Source of the DNA: Desulfatirhabdium sp964549995
GTDB taxonomy: Bacteria; Desulfobacterota; Desulfobacteria; Desulfobacterales; Desulfatirhabdiaceae
Length of the DNA stretch: 35,886 nucleotides
Direction: 5' to 3'
NCBI GenBank assembly: GCA_964549995.1
Contig: CAZJXF010000019.1
Location: 1 to 35,886, forward strand
In this document: piece by piece, positions 1-8,287 of the stretch
Numbering within the stretch: position 1 is the stretch's first letter
Layout: each line of letters opens with the position of its first letter
Translations under genes and position numbers: made by a program
The notes under the pieces: generated by a model
Database searches by the model: none
Seen by the model: the letters and a program-made list of their open reading frames with translations, nothing else
Told to the model about the DNA's origin: nothing

Positions 1-1681
1 CGAGTTTTTCCTGGGGCGGATCCCACTGGCTGAGGGTTCGTTTGATGCCGCCGAAGGAGGAGGAAATGGGTACGAAGATGGCATCCGATTCATGGAGGGG
101 CGGCAGCAGCCGGGCATCTCCCGTGATGCTGAACTGATAGAGGTTGACCTTGGTTTTCCGGGTTTCGTTACCGATTTTCCGGATGATGGCGATGTCTGTC
201 ATGATGGCGCCGTCGATGGCGCCGCCGGCCGCTCCCAATGCCGTTTGAACATTGTCGAATTCGGAAATGTTGTACCAGCCCGGATGACTCACATGACCCA
301 GCAACTGGATCCAGTGTCGTTTTTCGATGATGCTCACCTGAATCCGGCCTCCCTTGGCCAGATACTTGGGAAGCCGCTGGGAAATTTCGGCTGCGATTTG
401 TTCCGTGCTCAAATCCCGAACAAAAATATGCCCATATTCCGGCACATAAATGTATCCGTTTCGATCCACCTCGATTTGGTTCTGTTTCACCTTTTGCTCG
501 GGAGGAATCCGCACTTCGGTGGTTCCCTGAATCTGTTCCTGCGGAATACTGACGAACAAGAGATCGCCGTTGTCCACTTTCTGGATATAGTCTTTTGGTG
601 TGGGGACCGACAGAACATCATTCGGCTCCAGTTGCACCCGATTCCCGATGGGTATCGTTTGCAGCTGATTCCCCACTTTTCGTTGCAGGACGATTTCCGA
701 ACGCTGAACACCTGGAATGAGCCCGCCTGCGGTTGCGATCATGTCATCGAGCGTGGTGTCGGAGGCGATGCGATACCATCCCGGATAGCGAACGCCCCCC
801 TGGATCAGCACGTATCGTTTGGATTCGACCAGATCGACCTGAACCTGACCTTCCTTTCCCACGTAAGCTTTGGCGGCTTTCAGAATCAGCTGCTCTACAT
901 CCGATGGGGTCAGCCCATAGACGGTCAACGGGCCGGACAACAAGTAGATGGTACCGTCCGGATCGACGTCATAATCGGATGTCATTTCTTTCTGGCCCGG
1001 GATGGTGACATGAATGACATCTCCTGGAAAGAGTCTTCCGGTCGAGCGTTTGGCGGACGGTTCATCTACTTGTCGGGCGGAAGCGGGAGAAACGGTAGCG
1101 CCTCTTTCCGACGCTGTGCCTTCCGTGGCTTCCGCTTTTGGAGATAGTTTTTCAGTTGTTTTGGTCGGCTTCTGTAGAGCGGGCGGCGTTTCGCCGGAGG
1201 AAGGAGGTGTCTCGGCTCCTGCCAGTTCCGTCATCGACAAAATGGCGATTCGAGGTGTGGATTCCGTAGATGGTTCTCGAGAAATATCGGTGGTCGAACC
1301 GGTGGATACGGACGCATCCTGGGAATCTGACGTGGAGAGCAGTGCTTCGGTTTGAGCGGAGGAAGAAGGGGTATGAAGACGAGATTCCGCAATGAAGAGA
1401 TGGCCTTTGACACCGGCATGTTGAAGTGCCTTCAATCGGTTGGATGCTTCCGTCTTGGTAGCGAACGGACCGACAAACACCCGATACCAGAGCCCCTTGC
1501 CTGGAATGTCGATTTGGTATATATCCGCCTTGGGCTCGATAGGAAGCACTTGTTTCTTGGCTTCCTCGGCTTGTTTTCTCTGTTGATGCGAAGACAGAAC
1601 GATATCGTATTGAGCGAATGCATTGATGGGAATGAAAAGCAAAAGAAGAAGAAGAATCAACCATCTGCCTGTTGCGGTCAT
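1..1681 (-). CDS. SPOR and SLBB/polysaccharide-export domain protein, 3' end outside window
   Basis: About 560 codons are visible and the frame is still open at the window edge, so the C-terminus is missing. The ATG at 1681 begins a signal peptide with a run of Leu (residues 8-14) and likely cleavage after Ala22 (AFA-Q). Residues about 25-95 look like a SPOR peptidoglycan-binding domain (WYRVFVGPFATKTEA). After a Ser/Thr/Pro-rich linker come two export-type units: LFPGDVIHVTI near 213 followed by an SLBB-like stretch (YVLIQGGVRYPGWY, about 290), then a second pair near 372 and 455 (WIQLLGHVSHPGWY). By family this is an outer-membrane or periplasmic polysaccharide-export (Wza/GfcE-like) protein. 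The SPOR fusion suggests septal or cell-wall anchoring, which is inference. It is transcribed divergently from efpL. Confidence 0.8.
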   Translation of the reverse strand, partial: MTATGRWLILLLLLLFIPINAFAQYDIVLSSHQQRKQAEEAKKQVLPIEPKADIYQIDIPGKGLWYRVFVGPFATKTEASNRLKALQHAGVKGHLFIAESRLHTPSSSAQTEALLSTSDSQDASVSTGSTTDISREPSTESTPRIAILSMTELAGAETPPSSGETPPALQKPTKTTEKLSPKAEATEGTASERGATVSPASARQVDEPSAKRSTGRLFPGDVIHVTIPGQKEMTSDYDVDPDGTIYLLSGPLTVYGLTPSDVEQLILKAAKAYVGKEGQVQVDLVESKRYVLIQGGVRYPGWYRIASDTTLDDMIATAGGLIPGVQRSEIVLQRKVGNQLQTIPIGNRVQLEPNDVLSVPTPKDYIQKVDNGDLLFVSIPQEQIQGTTEVRIPPEQKVKQNQIEVDRNGYIYVPEYGHIFVRDLSTEQIAAEISQRLPKYLAKGGRIQVSIIEKRHWIQLLGHVSHPGWYNISEFDNVQTALGAAGGAIDGAIMTDIAIIRKIGNETRKTKVNLYQFSITGDARLLPPLHESDAIFVPISSSFGGIKRTLSQWDPPQEKL

Positions 1682-1853
1682 AAGAGAATCCTTGATCTGG
1701 ATAACTGAAATCCGATCGGCGGGAAAAAGGCATAAAAGTAAGTCAACACCAGCGCCAGGCGCATCATTCCCGAACTGCACCGGCTGTTACTCGATATCAA
1801 AATTTTGGATGAAGCGCAATTGATTTCAATATATTTTCACGGGAACATCGAAA
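1682..1853. promoter_or_regulatory. Divergent intergenic region between the SLBB gene and efpL
   Basis: These 172 bases separate two divergent start codons and must hold both promoters. The stretch just before efpL is AT-rich (TTGATTTCAATATATTTTC). I could not assign a convincing -35/-10 pair, and no operator repeat stands out. Confidence 0.35.
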
Positions 1854-2423
1854 ATGATCAAAGCCAGTAATCTCAAGAAGGGAAATGTTGTCACGATCGG
1901 CAATCAAATCTATGTGGTCAAACACATCGACGTGAAGACACCATCGGCAAGGGGTGCCCTGACCCTGTACAAAGTTCGCTTCAGCCAGGTACAAACCGGT
2001 CAGAAATACGAACAAACGTTCAAGGGAAACGACACCCTGACGGATATCGAACTTTCCCGAAAACCGGTTCAGTTCATTTTCCGGGAAGGCGATGCCTTCG
2101 TGTTCATGGACACGGAAGAATACGCTCAGCATAGTCTGAGTGCGGAATCGCTCGAAAATCAGACCCAATGGTTGGATGAATCTCTGGAAGGGATCGTAGG
2201 ATTGTTTTTGGAAGGAAAATTGATTGCCGTCGAACTGCCGCAGATCGTCGTTATGGAGATTGCCGAAACCAGCCCGGCCATTCGTGGAGCCACGGTGACC
2301 GGAAGGACCAAGACGGCCAAATTGACCAACGGGGTCGAAATTCAGGTTCCCGAATATATGTCCACCGGAGAAAAGGTGAAGGTGGATGTCGAAAATGCGC
2401 GATTTGTCAGCCGGGCTGGATAA
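1854..2423 (+). CDS. efpL: Elongation factor P-like protein EfpL (YeiP)
   Basis: A 189-aa EF-P-family protein of normal three-domain length, predicted to bind ribosomes stalled at proline stretches and promote peptide bond formation. It follows the YeiP/EfpL subfamily rather than canonical EF-P: the domain I loop reads TPSARGALTLYKVRF, close to the SPTARGAATLYK loop of Escherichia coli YeiP, with Arg33 at the tip instead of the Lys of PGKGGA. The C-terminal block IQVPEYMSTGEKVKVD also matches YeiP. The start is weakly supported by CGGGAA upstream. It converges on the ThyA-like gene with 15 bases between the stop codons and no obvious terminator between them. No epmA, epmB or earP modification gene is adjacent. 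Confidence 0.88.
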   Translation: MIKASNLKKGNVVTIGNQIYVVKHIDVKTPSARGALTLYKVRFSQVQTGQKYEQTFKGNDTLTDIELSRKPVQFIFREGDAFVFMDTEEYAQHSLSAESLENQTQWLDESLEGIVGLFLEGKLIAVELPQIVVMEIAETSPAIRGATVTGRTKTAKLTNGVEIQVPEYMSTGEKVKVDVENARFVSRAG

Positions 2424-2438
2424 GGGTGCGTTTTCGAA

Positions 2439-3089
2439 TCATTTCATCGTGCGTAGTCTGGCAAGTTCCCAGATGTAATCATAAAGATGAAGACCCTTGC
2501 TGGAGGCGATGATTTCGCCGTCTTCCACTCCGATCTCGGAAGCCATGTATTCCTTCAGGAGCTGGATAGCGCCCAGATTGGCCGGAAATCCGTTCCACAG
2601 GTCCCATGAACGGAAGTAGACGATGAAATGGAGTTTTCCGTAACGGATGCGGGTATCGATACCGCGAAGGCAGGGCGGATCGCTCAGATAGATGGTGGTC
2701 GGATCCCCTACGGTCATGTAAGCCTGGTTCGTTCCATGCCCGTCTTCTCGATACATCCGAATGACCTCTTTGATCTGGGGTTCCAGATACTGGCCGTAGG
2801 TATAGTCTTCGTTCGGCTGTTTGACGGAGGTCATCAAATACGGCAAATAGGATTCGATATACCCGTCCGCAACGGGATTCGGAATGCCGAGCGCCGGTGG
2901 AATGTCCGGTATCAGGGGGCGGGTGCCCGGTGACGTGATATGAACGGTCACATAGTCGAATTCGAGACGCTGCTGCCCCTCGTAACTTCCCCGATCGATG
3001 ACATACCGATATCCCCGATCGATGATCTCATAAACGCACTGAAACCAGGCATCCGGAATATCCCTTGCCCGAATCACAACCGGGTTCAT
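2439..3089 (-). CDS. Thymidylate synthase, archaeal-type ThyA family
   Basis: 216 aa, shorter than bacterial ThyA (about 264 aa) but close to the compact archaeal/methanogen type. Visible family blocks are the catalytic Cys segment SDPPCLRGIDTRIRYG, the dUMP-binding RSWDLWNGFPANLGAIQLL (compare RSxDxxLGxPFN), and GLHLYDYIW, equivalent to GDxHxY. The predicted reaction is reductive methylation of dUMP to dTMP with a folate or pterin C1 donor; which donor cannot be read from sequence. The start is supported by AGGAGAAGAAGGAT just before the ATG. It lies 127 bases downstream of gyrB on the same strand, with a repeat remnant between them, and converges on efpL. A dUMP/dCMP hydroxymethylase of the same fold is a less likely alternative. 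Confidence 0.8.
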   Translation of the reverse strand: MNPVVIRARDIPDAWFQCVYEIIDRGYRYVIDRGSYEGQQRLEFDYVTVHITSPGTRPLIPDIPPALGIPNPVADGYIESYLPYLMTSVKQPNEDYTYGQYLEPQIKEVIRMYREDGHGTNQAYMTVGDPTTIYLSDPPCLRGIDTRIRYGKLHFIVYFRSWDLWNGFPANLGAIQLLKEYMASEIGVEDGEIIASSKGLHLYDYIWELARLRTMK

Positions 3090-3128
3090 ATCCTTCTTCT
3101 CCTGTTCATGAGGATCGCCTCAGCGTGA

Positions 3129-3164
3129 AAGTGCGACATGCGTAGTGCGCAAGTGCGAATCTAC
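3129..3164. repeat. Degenerate heptamer tandem repeat (AAGTGCG-like)
   Basis: Units AAGTGCG, ACATGCG, TAGTGCG and AAGTGCG follow one another between the ThyA-like gene and gyrB. A shorter relative (AAGTGCG, GAAGTGCG) occurs near 15357-15372. Confidence 0.5.
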
Positions 3165-3168
3165 AGAA

Positions 3169-3219
3169 GGCTCCACTGAACCGCATGGAGGCGGGAACGC
3201 CTTTTTTCGAAGCCGTCAT
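3169..3219. mobile_element. Foldback MITE remnant abutting the gyrB stop codon
   Basis: This 50-bp fragment carries the arm motif of the foldback repeat (CCGCATGGAGGCGGGAACGC, compare CCGCATGGGGGCGGGCACAC in the 14597-14909 copy), joined directly to a variant end CGAAGCCGTCAT like that of the 25842-26156 copy. The gyrB TGA stop (complement of 3216-3218) lies inside the terminal bases of the fragment. It looks like an internally deleted copy. Confidence 0.65.
3189..3207 (+). terminator. Terminator-like hairpin with T-run inside the MITE remnant
   Basis: AGGCG and CGCCT pair around a GGAA tetraloop and are followed by six T residues on the plus strand. It could stop plus-strand read-through from efpL before it runs antisense into gyrB. 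The stem is only 5 bp, so activity is uncertain. Confidence 0.4.
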
Positions 3220-5648
3220 ATGTCGAGCGTACTCACCTCGAGCGCGTTGGCATAGATGAATTCCCGGCGGGGTTCGACATCTTCTCCCATCAGGATGGTG
3301 AACAATTCATCGGTTTCGACGGCATCCTGTTCCCGAACCTGAAGCAGGGTCCGTTTCTCGGGATTCATGGTAGTTTCCCAGAGCTGATCGGGATTCATTT
3401 CACCGAGACCTTTATACCGTTGAATCGTCAACCCCTTTTTGCCTTCCTCCACCATGATTCGAAGCAATTCCGCCTTGTCCTGAATTTCCCGCTTTTCATC
3501 GGGTTTTTCGTTGTCCACGATGACGAACGCGGACTTCTGAAGGCAGGCGATTCGTTTCGCCAAGACGACTCCCTTTTGGAAATTCTTCGAATACAACAGC
3601 AGTTTTCCGATCTTTTCGGGTTGTCGGGTTTCGGACTTCTCCTCAGTTAAGCCTTCCGGATGATCCGAAACGATATCCACCGTCAATTCAAAGACCCCTC
3701 GTTCTTCGTTCCAAATCGGTTCTGCAACATGGAAACCCTGTTCATGCAATTTATCCCGAAGACCGTTCATCGCTTCCACGTCTTTAAGAACATGGAGCCA
3801 GTCGACATCCATGAAGAGCATGGATTCTACCAGCTTACGGTCGTGACCCTGGGCTTTCAGCCGATCCATCAGACGCTCGAATTCCGCAAGGTTGCACAAG
3901 AGCTCATAGAGGTCGTAACCCGTAAGCGATCGATTTTCCGAAAGGATATGCAGACTTTTCTCTTCACATACCCGTTTCAGGACATATTCGTCGAGTGCTT
4001 TCTCGTCCTTGAGATAGACGGCGCTGTTTCCCTTGCCTACCCGAAACAAAGGCGGCTGGGCGATATACAGATAGCCTTTTTCGATCAAGGCCTTCATCTG
4101 GCGATAGAAGAACGTCAGAAGCAGCGTACGGATATGGCTTCCATCGACATCGGCGTCCGTCATGATGATGACCTTGTGATAACGGATGTTATCGATATCG
4201 AATTCTTCCGGACCGGCACCCGTTCCGAGGGCTGTAAAAAGATTCTTGATTTCCTCGCTTTTCAACACCTTGTCGAAGCGGGATTTTTCCACGTTCAGAA
4301 TCTTCCCGCGCAACGGCAAAATGGCCTGAAATCGTCTGTCTCTTCCCTGTTTGGCGGAACCACCTGCAGAATCCCCTTCCACGAGAAACAATTCTCGCTT
4401 TTCGGGTTCGGAATACTGACAGTCAGCCAGTTTTCCGGGGAGACTGGCATCGAGCAACGCCCCTTTGCTCCGCGCCAGATCCCTCGCCCGCCTTGCGGCA
4501 TCTCGGGCACGCGCCGCTTCGACGGCCTTTTCGATGATCTTTCGGGCGATGGACGGATTTTCCTCCAAATAGGCGCTCAATTTTTCGAGCACCAAGGATT
4601 CGACCAATCCCTTCACATCGCTGTTGCCGAGTTTGGTTTTGGTTTGTCCTTCAAACTGGGGATTCTTCAGCCGGACACTGACGATGGCCGTCAACCCTTC
4701 CCGAACATCGTCTCCGCTGATTTTCACCTGCATGTTTTTGGGCAGGTTACCGTTGGATGTATATTGGTTCAATGCCCGGGTCAGTGCGGCCTTGAATCCG
4801 ATCAAATGACTTCCGCCTTCGATCGTATTGATATTGTTGGCGAAAGACAGCAGTTTTTCGTTGTAGGTATCGTTATATTGAATGGCCACCTCGATCGCGA
4901 TCTCATTTTTCATTCCTTCGATGTAAATGGGATCGTGCAGCGGCGTATGTCGTTTGTTCAGATACTGTGCAAAGGAAACCAGACCTCCGGCATAGAGCAA
5001 TTCCTTTTTCGCATCGTTGCGCTCGTCGATGAGCACGATCTTGACGTTGCGGTTCAGGAAGGCAAGCTCCCGCATCCGTTTGAGCAGAATTTCATAATCG
5101 TAGACGGTCGATGTAAAAATATCGGCATCGGGCAGAAAATGAACTTTCGTGCCGCGTTTGGTCGTCTCGCCGATGATCCGAAGCTCGCTGGTTTTCTTTC
5201 CCCTGGCATAGGTCTGGTAATAGATTTTTCCATTCGAATAGATTTCGACTTCCAGAAAAGAAGACAGGGCATTGACGACAGACACACCCACACCGTGCAA
5301 TCCGCCGGACACCTTGTAGGTGTGATCGTCGAACTTGCCGCCTGCATGAAGTTTGGTCATGACCACTTCGACGGCAGGCACATTTTCCTTCTTGTGAATA
5401 TCCACCGGAATGCCTCGACCGTTGTCTTCCACGCTGACGCTGTTGTCCGTATGGATGACCACCTGAATTTCGGTGCAATAACCGGCCATGGCCTCGTCGA
5501 TGCTGTTGTCCACCACTTCATAGACGAGGTGATGCAGCCCTTCCACATCGACATTGCCGATATACATGGAAGGCCGTTTTCGAACGGCTTCGAGCCCTTC
5601 GAGAATTTTGATGTTGTCTGCCGTATAGTTGTTGATTTCTGATGTCAT
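3216..5648 (-). CDS. gyrB: DNA gyrase subunit B
   Basis: 810-aa ATPase subunit of type II topoisomerase, which supplies ATP hydrolysis for introducing negative supercoils with GyrA. The N-terminal GHKL ATPase is complete: RKRPSMYIGN near residue 24, EVVDNSIDEAMAG, EDNGRGIPVD and the ATP-lid GGLHGVGVSVVNALS. The TOPRIM domain carries EGDSAGGSAKQGRDR (about 428) and the metal-binding TDADVDGSHIRTLLLTFF. The C-terminus has QRYKGLGEMNPDQLW and ends LEVSTLDI, as GyrB proteins do. A stretch between TOPRIM and the tail makes it proteobacteria-sized. The ATG overlaps the dnaN stop by 4 bases (ATGA), so dnaN and gyrB are translationally coupled. The TGA stop adjoins a MITE remnant. gyrA and dnaA are not in the window. 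Confidence 0.98.
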   Translation of the reverse strand: MTSEINNYTADNIKILEGLEAVRKRPSMYIGNVDVEGLHHLVYEVVDNSIDEAMAGYCTEIQVVIHTDNSVSVEDNGRGIPVDIHKKENVPAVEVVMTKLHAGGKFDDHTYKVSGGLHGVGVSVVNALSSFLEVEIYSNGKIYYQTYARGKKTSELRIIGETTKRGTKVHFLPDADIFTSTVYDYEILLKRMRELAFLNRNVKIVLIDERNDAKKELLYAGGLVSFAQYLNKRHTPLHDPIYIEGMKNEIAIEVAIQYNDTYNEKLLSFANNINTIEGGSHLIGFKAALTRALNQYTSNGNLPKNMQVKISGDDVREGLTAIVSVRLKNPQFEGQTKTKLGNSDVKGLVESLVLEKLSAYLEENPSIARKIIEKAVEAARARDAARRARDLARSKGALLDASLPGKLADCQYSEPEKRELFLVEGDSAGGSAKQGRDRRFQAILPLRGKILNVEKSRFDKVLKSEEIKNLFTALGTGAGPEEFDIDNIRYHKVIIMTDADVDGSHIRTLLLTFFYRQMKALIEKGYLYIAQPPLFRVGKGNSAVYLKDEKALDEYVLKRVCEEKSLHILSENRSLTGYDLYELLCNLAEFERLMDRLKAQGHDRKLVESMLFMDVDWLHVLKDVEAMNGLRDKLHEQGFHVAEPIWNEERGVFELTVDIVSDHPEGLTEEKSETRQPEKIGKLLLYSKNFQKGVVLAKRIACLQKSAFVIVDNEKPDEKREIQDKAELLRIMVEEGKKGLTIQRYKGLGEMNPDQLWETTMNPEKRTLLQVREQDAVETDELFTILMGEDVEPRREFIYANALEVSTLDI

Positions 5649-6787
5649 ATCCGCATCGGCATGATGATGTTTTGAATACGGGTGTTGTCTTTGTCTTCGA
5701 CGATGCAGGGTTGCCGCCCCTCGCCGAATCGAAACACGATATCCGGTCCGTTAATCATCGACAGGGCATCGATGACATATCTTGGGTTGATGGCAATCGA
5801 TATGGGTTCTCCGCTATAGTCGATCGGTGTCTGCTCACGGGATTCTCCCAGATCCGGGTTCGTCGAGGTCACCGTCATTTCATGATCTCCCAGCGATATC
5901 ACCACTCCCTTGAATTGTTCGCTGACGAGAATCGACATGCGTCTCATGATGGCCAAGAAAATTTCCTTGTCGATCTGAATCGCCTGTTTCCCCATTTTCT
6001 GGACATAGGTCATAAACGGCGGAAAGATGCCTTCCATCAAGCTGACCGAAATGGATTCTTCTTTCTGCCGAAACAGAATTTTGCTTTCACGGATCCCCAC
6101 TTCCACCCATTCCTCTTCGGCAAGTATCCTTGTAACGTCTGCAAGACCTTTCTTGGATGCGATAACGCCTTTGGTGAATACGTCCGGCTGAATGATTTCA
6201 CAGGGAATGTCTACTTTGACCAAACGGTTGATGTCCGTCGAAAGCAATCGCAGAAACGGTTGGGTTTCCTCTTCCGAAATGGGTTCGATCAAAATGCCTG
6301 TCGTGTGCGGCTTCTTTTCTTCTCCTACCGGAATCATCAATGCATTTTCGAGGGCTTTCTTCAGGACGGAAGAGGCCACACGAAAAGCGGGTTCTGTCTC
6401 TTCCAAATACGTCAGCGACGGAAATTCATGGGGATTCATACCGACCAAATGGTAGAAAATGCTGCTTTCCGTATCCTGTGTCCGGCTTTCCGTGATTTGT
6501 ATCCAGTAATTCTCAACTTCTTCAATACAAACACGAGATGCAGGCAACTCCTTGACGATTTCAAACGTTTTTTTTCCATTGATGGCAACGACCCCCTCTT
6601 TTTCGACAGTCGCCGGATAGATCCCCCGAAAACTCGTTTCGTAATCGGTCGCAACGATCCGAATATAATCCGATTCCGCAGTCATCAAGACCGACGTTGT
6701 GATGACATTGTTCGTTTTTCGCCCGCAGATGCTCTGAATTCGCGAAAGTGCATCCATGAGAATGGCTTTTTCCATTGTCGCTTTCAT
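5645..6787 (-). CDS. dnaN: DNA polymerase III subunit beta (sliding clamp)
   Basis: 380 aa, about the usual length for the ring-shaped processivity clamp that tethers replicative and repair polymerases to DNA. It follows the clamp pattern throughout: N-terminal MEKAILMDALSRIQSICGRKTN, the central VATDYETSFRG, and a C-terminus ending NIIMPMRI, the typical P-M-R clamp ending where the ligand pocket lies. The ATG at 6787 is preceded by GGGTGATGCGAT; an internal ATG at 6775 is an alternative. It precedes gyrB with a 4-base overlap and follows the RdgC pair by 23 bases, suggesting one transcription unit. dnaA, the usual upstream neighbour, is absent here. Confidence 0.96.
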   Translation of the reverse strand: MKATMEKAILMDALSRIQSICGRKTNNVITTSVLMTAESDYIRIVATDYETSFRGIYPATVEKEGVVAINGKKTFEIVKELPASRVCIEEVENYWIQITESRTQDTESSIFYHLVGMNPHEFPSLTYLEETEPAFRVASSVLKKALENALMIPVGEEKKPHTTGILIEPISEEETQPFLRLLSTDINRLVKVDIPCEIIQPDVFTKGVIASKKGLADVTRILAEEEWVEVGIRESKILFRQKEESISVSLMEGIFPPFMTYVQKMGKQAIQIDKEIFLAIMRRMSILVSEQFKGVVISLGDHEMTVTSTNPDLGESREQTPIDYSGEPISIAINPRYVIDALSMINGPDIVFRFGEGRQPCIVEDKDNTRIQNIIMPMRI

Positions 6788-6810
6788 ATCGCATCACCCG
6801 ATGATAGAAG

Positions 6811-7341
6811 CTATGGCCTTTCGGCGATCCATTTTCGCATATCGATCACAACCCGACGATCCCAATTTTCCGATAGCCGAATGTTGAGGAAGATTCGAAA
6901 AACGCCGAACAACCAGTTCATGACGGTTTCACAGGTGGAAATTCGATCCAATAGAAATCCTTCACGATCCTGTTCGTCCTCGATCTCGACGGTCTCGAGA
7001 ATTTTCATGCCGGAGATCGTCAGTCCTTCTCCCTTGACGGTAAACTGCATCTGCTGCCGCTCCGTCGATAACACCAGATTGATTTCGGAAATCATGGCCC
7101 CTTTTTTCAGGGACAGCATGGCCTCTTCCAACCCGACATCTTCTCCCTTGATGATGAGGGTTTCGGTGGCCTGATGGACCGAATTTTCCAGAACCACCCG
7201 ATTTCCGATCTTCACCGAACACCCCGGATAGGCTTCCAATGCAATCTGCTTCGGATCATTCTCGAAAACAAACCACAACCAGGTCAAAAATTCATGTCCG
7301 ACAAACCGATATCGATGGTAAGCAACCGAAAGATCGAGCAT
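6811..7341 (-). CDS. RdgC-family protein, C-terminal half
   Basis: 176 aa resembling the C-terminal part of RdgC-family proteins: FVGHEFLTWLWF corresponds to the family's LGxxFLLWL segment, and the tail (IFLNIRLSENWDRRVVIDMRKWI) to the RLxxxWxxxxxxIxxWL ending. The start has a good ribosome site (AAAGGA, 5 bases from the ATG). It begins 20 bases after the stop of the N-terminal half and in a different frame, so this is a split rather than one nonsense codon. In gamma-proteobacteria RdgC forms a DNA-encircling ring that limits RecA; whether the two-chain form does so is unknown. It sits directly upstream of dnaN. Confidence 0.6.
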   Translation of the reverse strand: MLDLSVAYHRYRFVGHEFLTWLWFVFENDPKQIALEAYPGCSVKIGNRVVLENSVHQATETLIIKGEDVGLEEAMLSLKKGAMISEINLVLSTERQQMQFTVKGEGLTISGMKILETVEIEDEQDREGFLLDRISTCETVMNWLFGVFRIFLNIRLSENWDRRVVIDMRKWIAERP

Positions 7342-7361
7342 TTTATCCTTTCCGCTTCATC

Positions 7362-7976
7362 TCACCGGATCAAGGAAACCGGTGTCAGACCGTGAAGTCG
7401 ATCGATTTCTGTATCCGTCAAGCCGGCCAGTTCCACAGCAAAGGTATAGGGAAAGATCCGAATCACGTTCATGTCGAAGGACTTGGTGAACAGGGTTTCG
7501 AATTCTTCGTTTGCCGTCTTCTGGTTTGAAAAGAAAAAGACGAGTCTTTCTTCGTAATTCCAGACGACATCCGTCGTTCTTGGTGTTGCCGGAATCCGCC
7601 GGTTCAAATCAGCGATCACCGCATCCCGCAGCGCCTTCTTTTCCCCTTTGCCGAGAAATTCCCGACCGGTTTCACGAATTTTTCGAGCGGTTTCCTTTTG
7701 GATCTGTCGGGCGATGATCTTCGGAGAAATGACTTTCTTGTCGATTCGAAGGGCAAACACGAACAACGAGCCCACCAAAAAGGAGGATCCGGAAAAATCA
7801 GGGGTCAAGGGTTGATCGATCGATGTCCAACCGATACTCTTGTCAAGGGTTTCACCATCGATGTCGATGATGGTATAACGAGTGAGACCTTCTTGGACCC
7901 GTTCGATGATCCCTTCTTCGGGTTCGCTGGTGACTCGGTAGGTGGTTATGGCGATGTTGGATGCGGCAACTCCCAT
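7362..7976 (-). CDS. RdgC-family protein, N-terminal half
   Basis: 204 aa from the ATG at 7976, preferred because GAGGAG lies 8 bases upstream; an ATG at 8018 would add 14 unconserved residues. It matches the RdgC N-terminal layout: TTYRV near the start, IGWTSIDQP, FVFALRIDKKVISPKII (compare the basic KKILPSPVI strand), a helical ETARKIRETGREFLGKGEKKALRDAV, and RIPATPRTTDVVWNYEERLVFFFS. It ends at LTPVSLIR, where full-length relatives continue into the FLxWL part, which is the next gene. By family it binds dsDNA without sequence specificity and modulates recombination. It is first in the run rdgC-N, rdgC-C, dnaN, gyrB. Confidence 0.65.
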   Translation of the reverse strand: MGVAASNIAITTYRVTSEPEEGIIERVQEGLTRYTIIDIDGETLDKSIGWTSIDQPLTPDFSGSSFLVGSLFVFALRIDKKVISPKIIARQIQKETARKIRETGREFLGKGEKKALRDAVIADLNRRIPATPRTTDVVWNYEERLVFFFSNQKTANEEFETLFTKSFDMNVIRIFPYTFAVELAGLTDTEIDRLHGLTPVSLIR

Positions 7977-8089
7977 GATCGGCTCCTCTTGGTCTAAAAT
8001 CGATATATCATAGCACAACCCGTTTGGAAAACCAACGACGATTGGATAGACATTACCCGCCCTCCTGCTGGAAGCCCGTCATTGGAAAG

Positions 8090-8123
8090 AAATCGGGAGG
8101 GGGAGACTTTTTGCGAGTCCCTC
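8090..8123. mobile_element. Solitary foldback-MITE end
   Basis: The segment ends GACTTTTTGCGAGTCCCTC, which matches the terminal repeat GACTTTTTGCGAGTCCATC at 18 of 19 positions. It is preceded by ATCGGGAGGGGGA, similar to the ATCGGGGGT block just inside the right end of the full copies. No left half is present. Confidence 0.6.
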
Positions 8124-8266
8124 AAGTGATGACAGGGAAAGAAACGTCTTGGCTTGCTGATTTCTTCTTTTGAAATTCAAAAAACAGCAAAAAGAAAGAT
8201 CGACGGACGAAAACTACTGTAACTTCATAACGATTCGAAATAAATGATGATATCATTCGATCTCAT

Positions 8267-8287
8267 TGTCGATAACCTTGTTGATAA
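8267..8287. promoter_or_regulatory. Two DnaA-box-like nonamers
   Basis: TGTCGATAA (8267-8275) and TGTTGATAA (8279-8287) each differ at one position from the DnaA box TGTGGATAA, lie 12 bases apart in the same orientation, and follow an AT-rich stretch. Two imperfect boxes do not establish an origin. Confidence 0.25.

Noticed and set aside
92..1147. 351-codon plus-strand frame
   Set aside because: Antisense to the SPOR/SLBB gene, whose minus-strand frame shows signal peptide and repeated export motifs.
3660..5642. 660-codon plus-strand frame opposite gyrB
   Set aside because: Antisense shadow of gyrB with no domain pattern.
6920..6945. parS-like GGTTTCACAGGTGGAAAT
   Set aside because: It has an extra base in the centre and several mismatches to TGTTTCACGTGAAACA, and lies inside a coding sequence.
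5642..7174. 510-codon plus-strand frame opposite dnaN and the RdgC half
   Set aside because: Antisense shadow spanning two real minus-strand genes.
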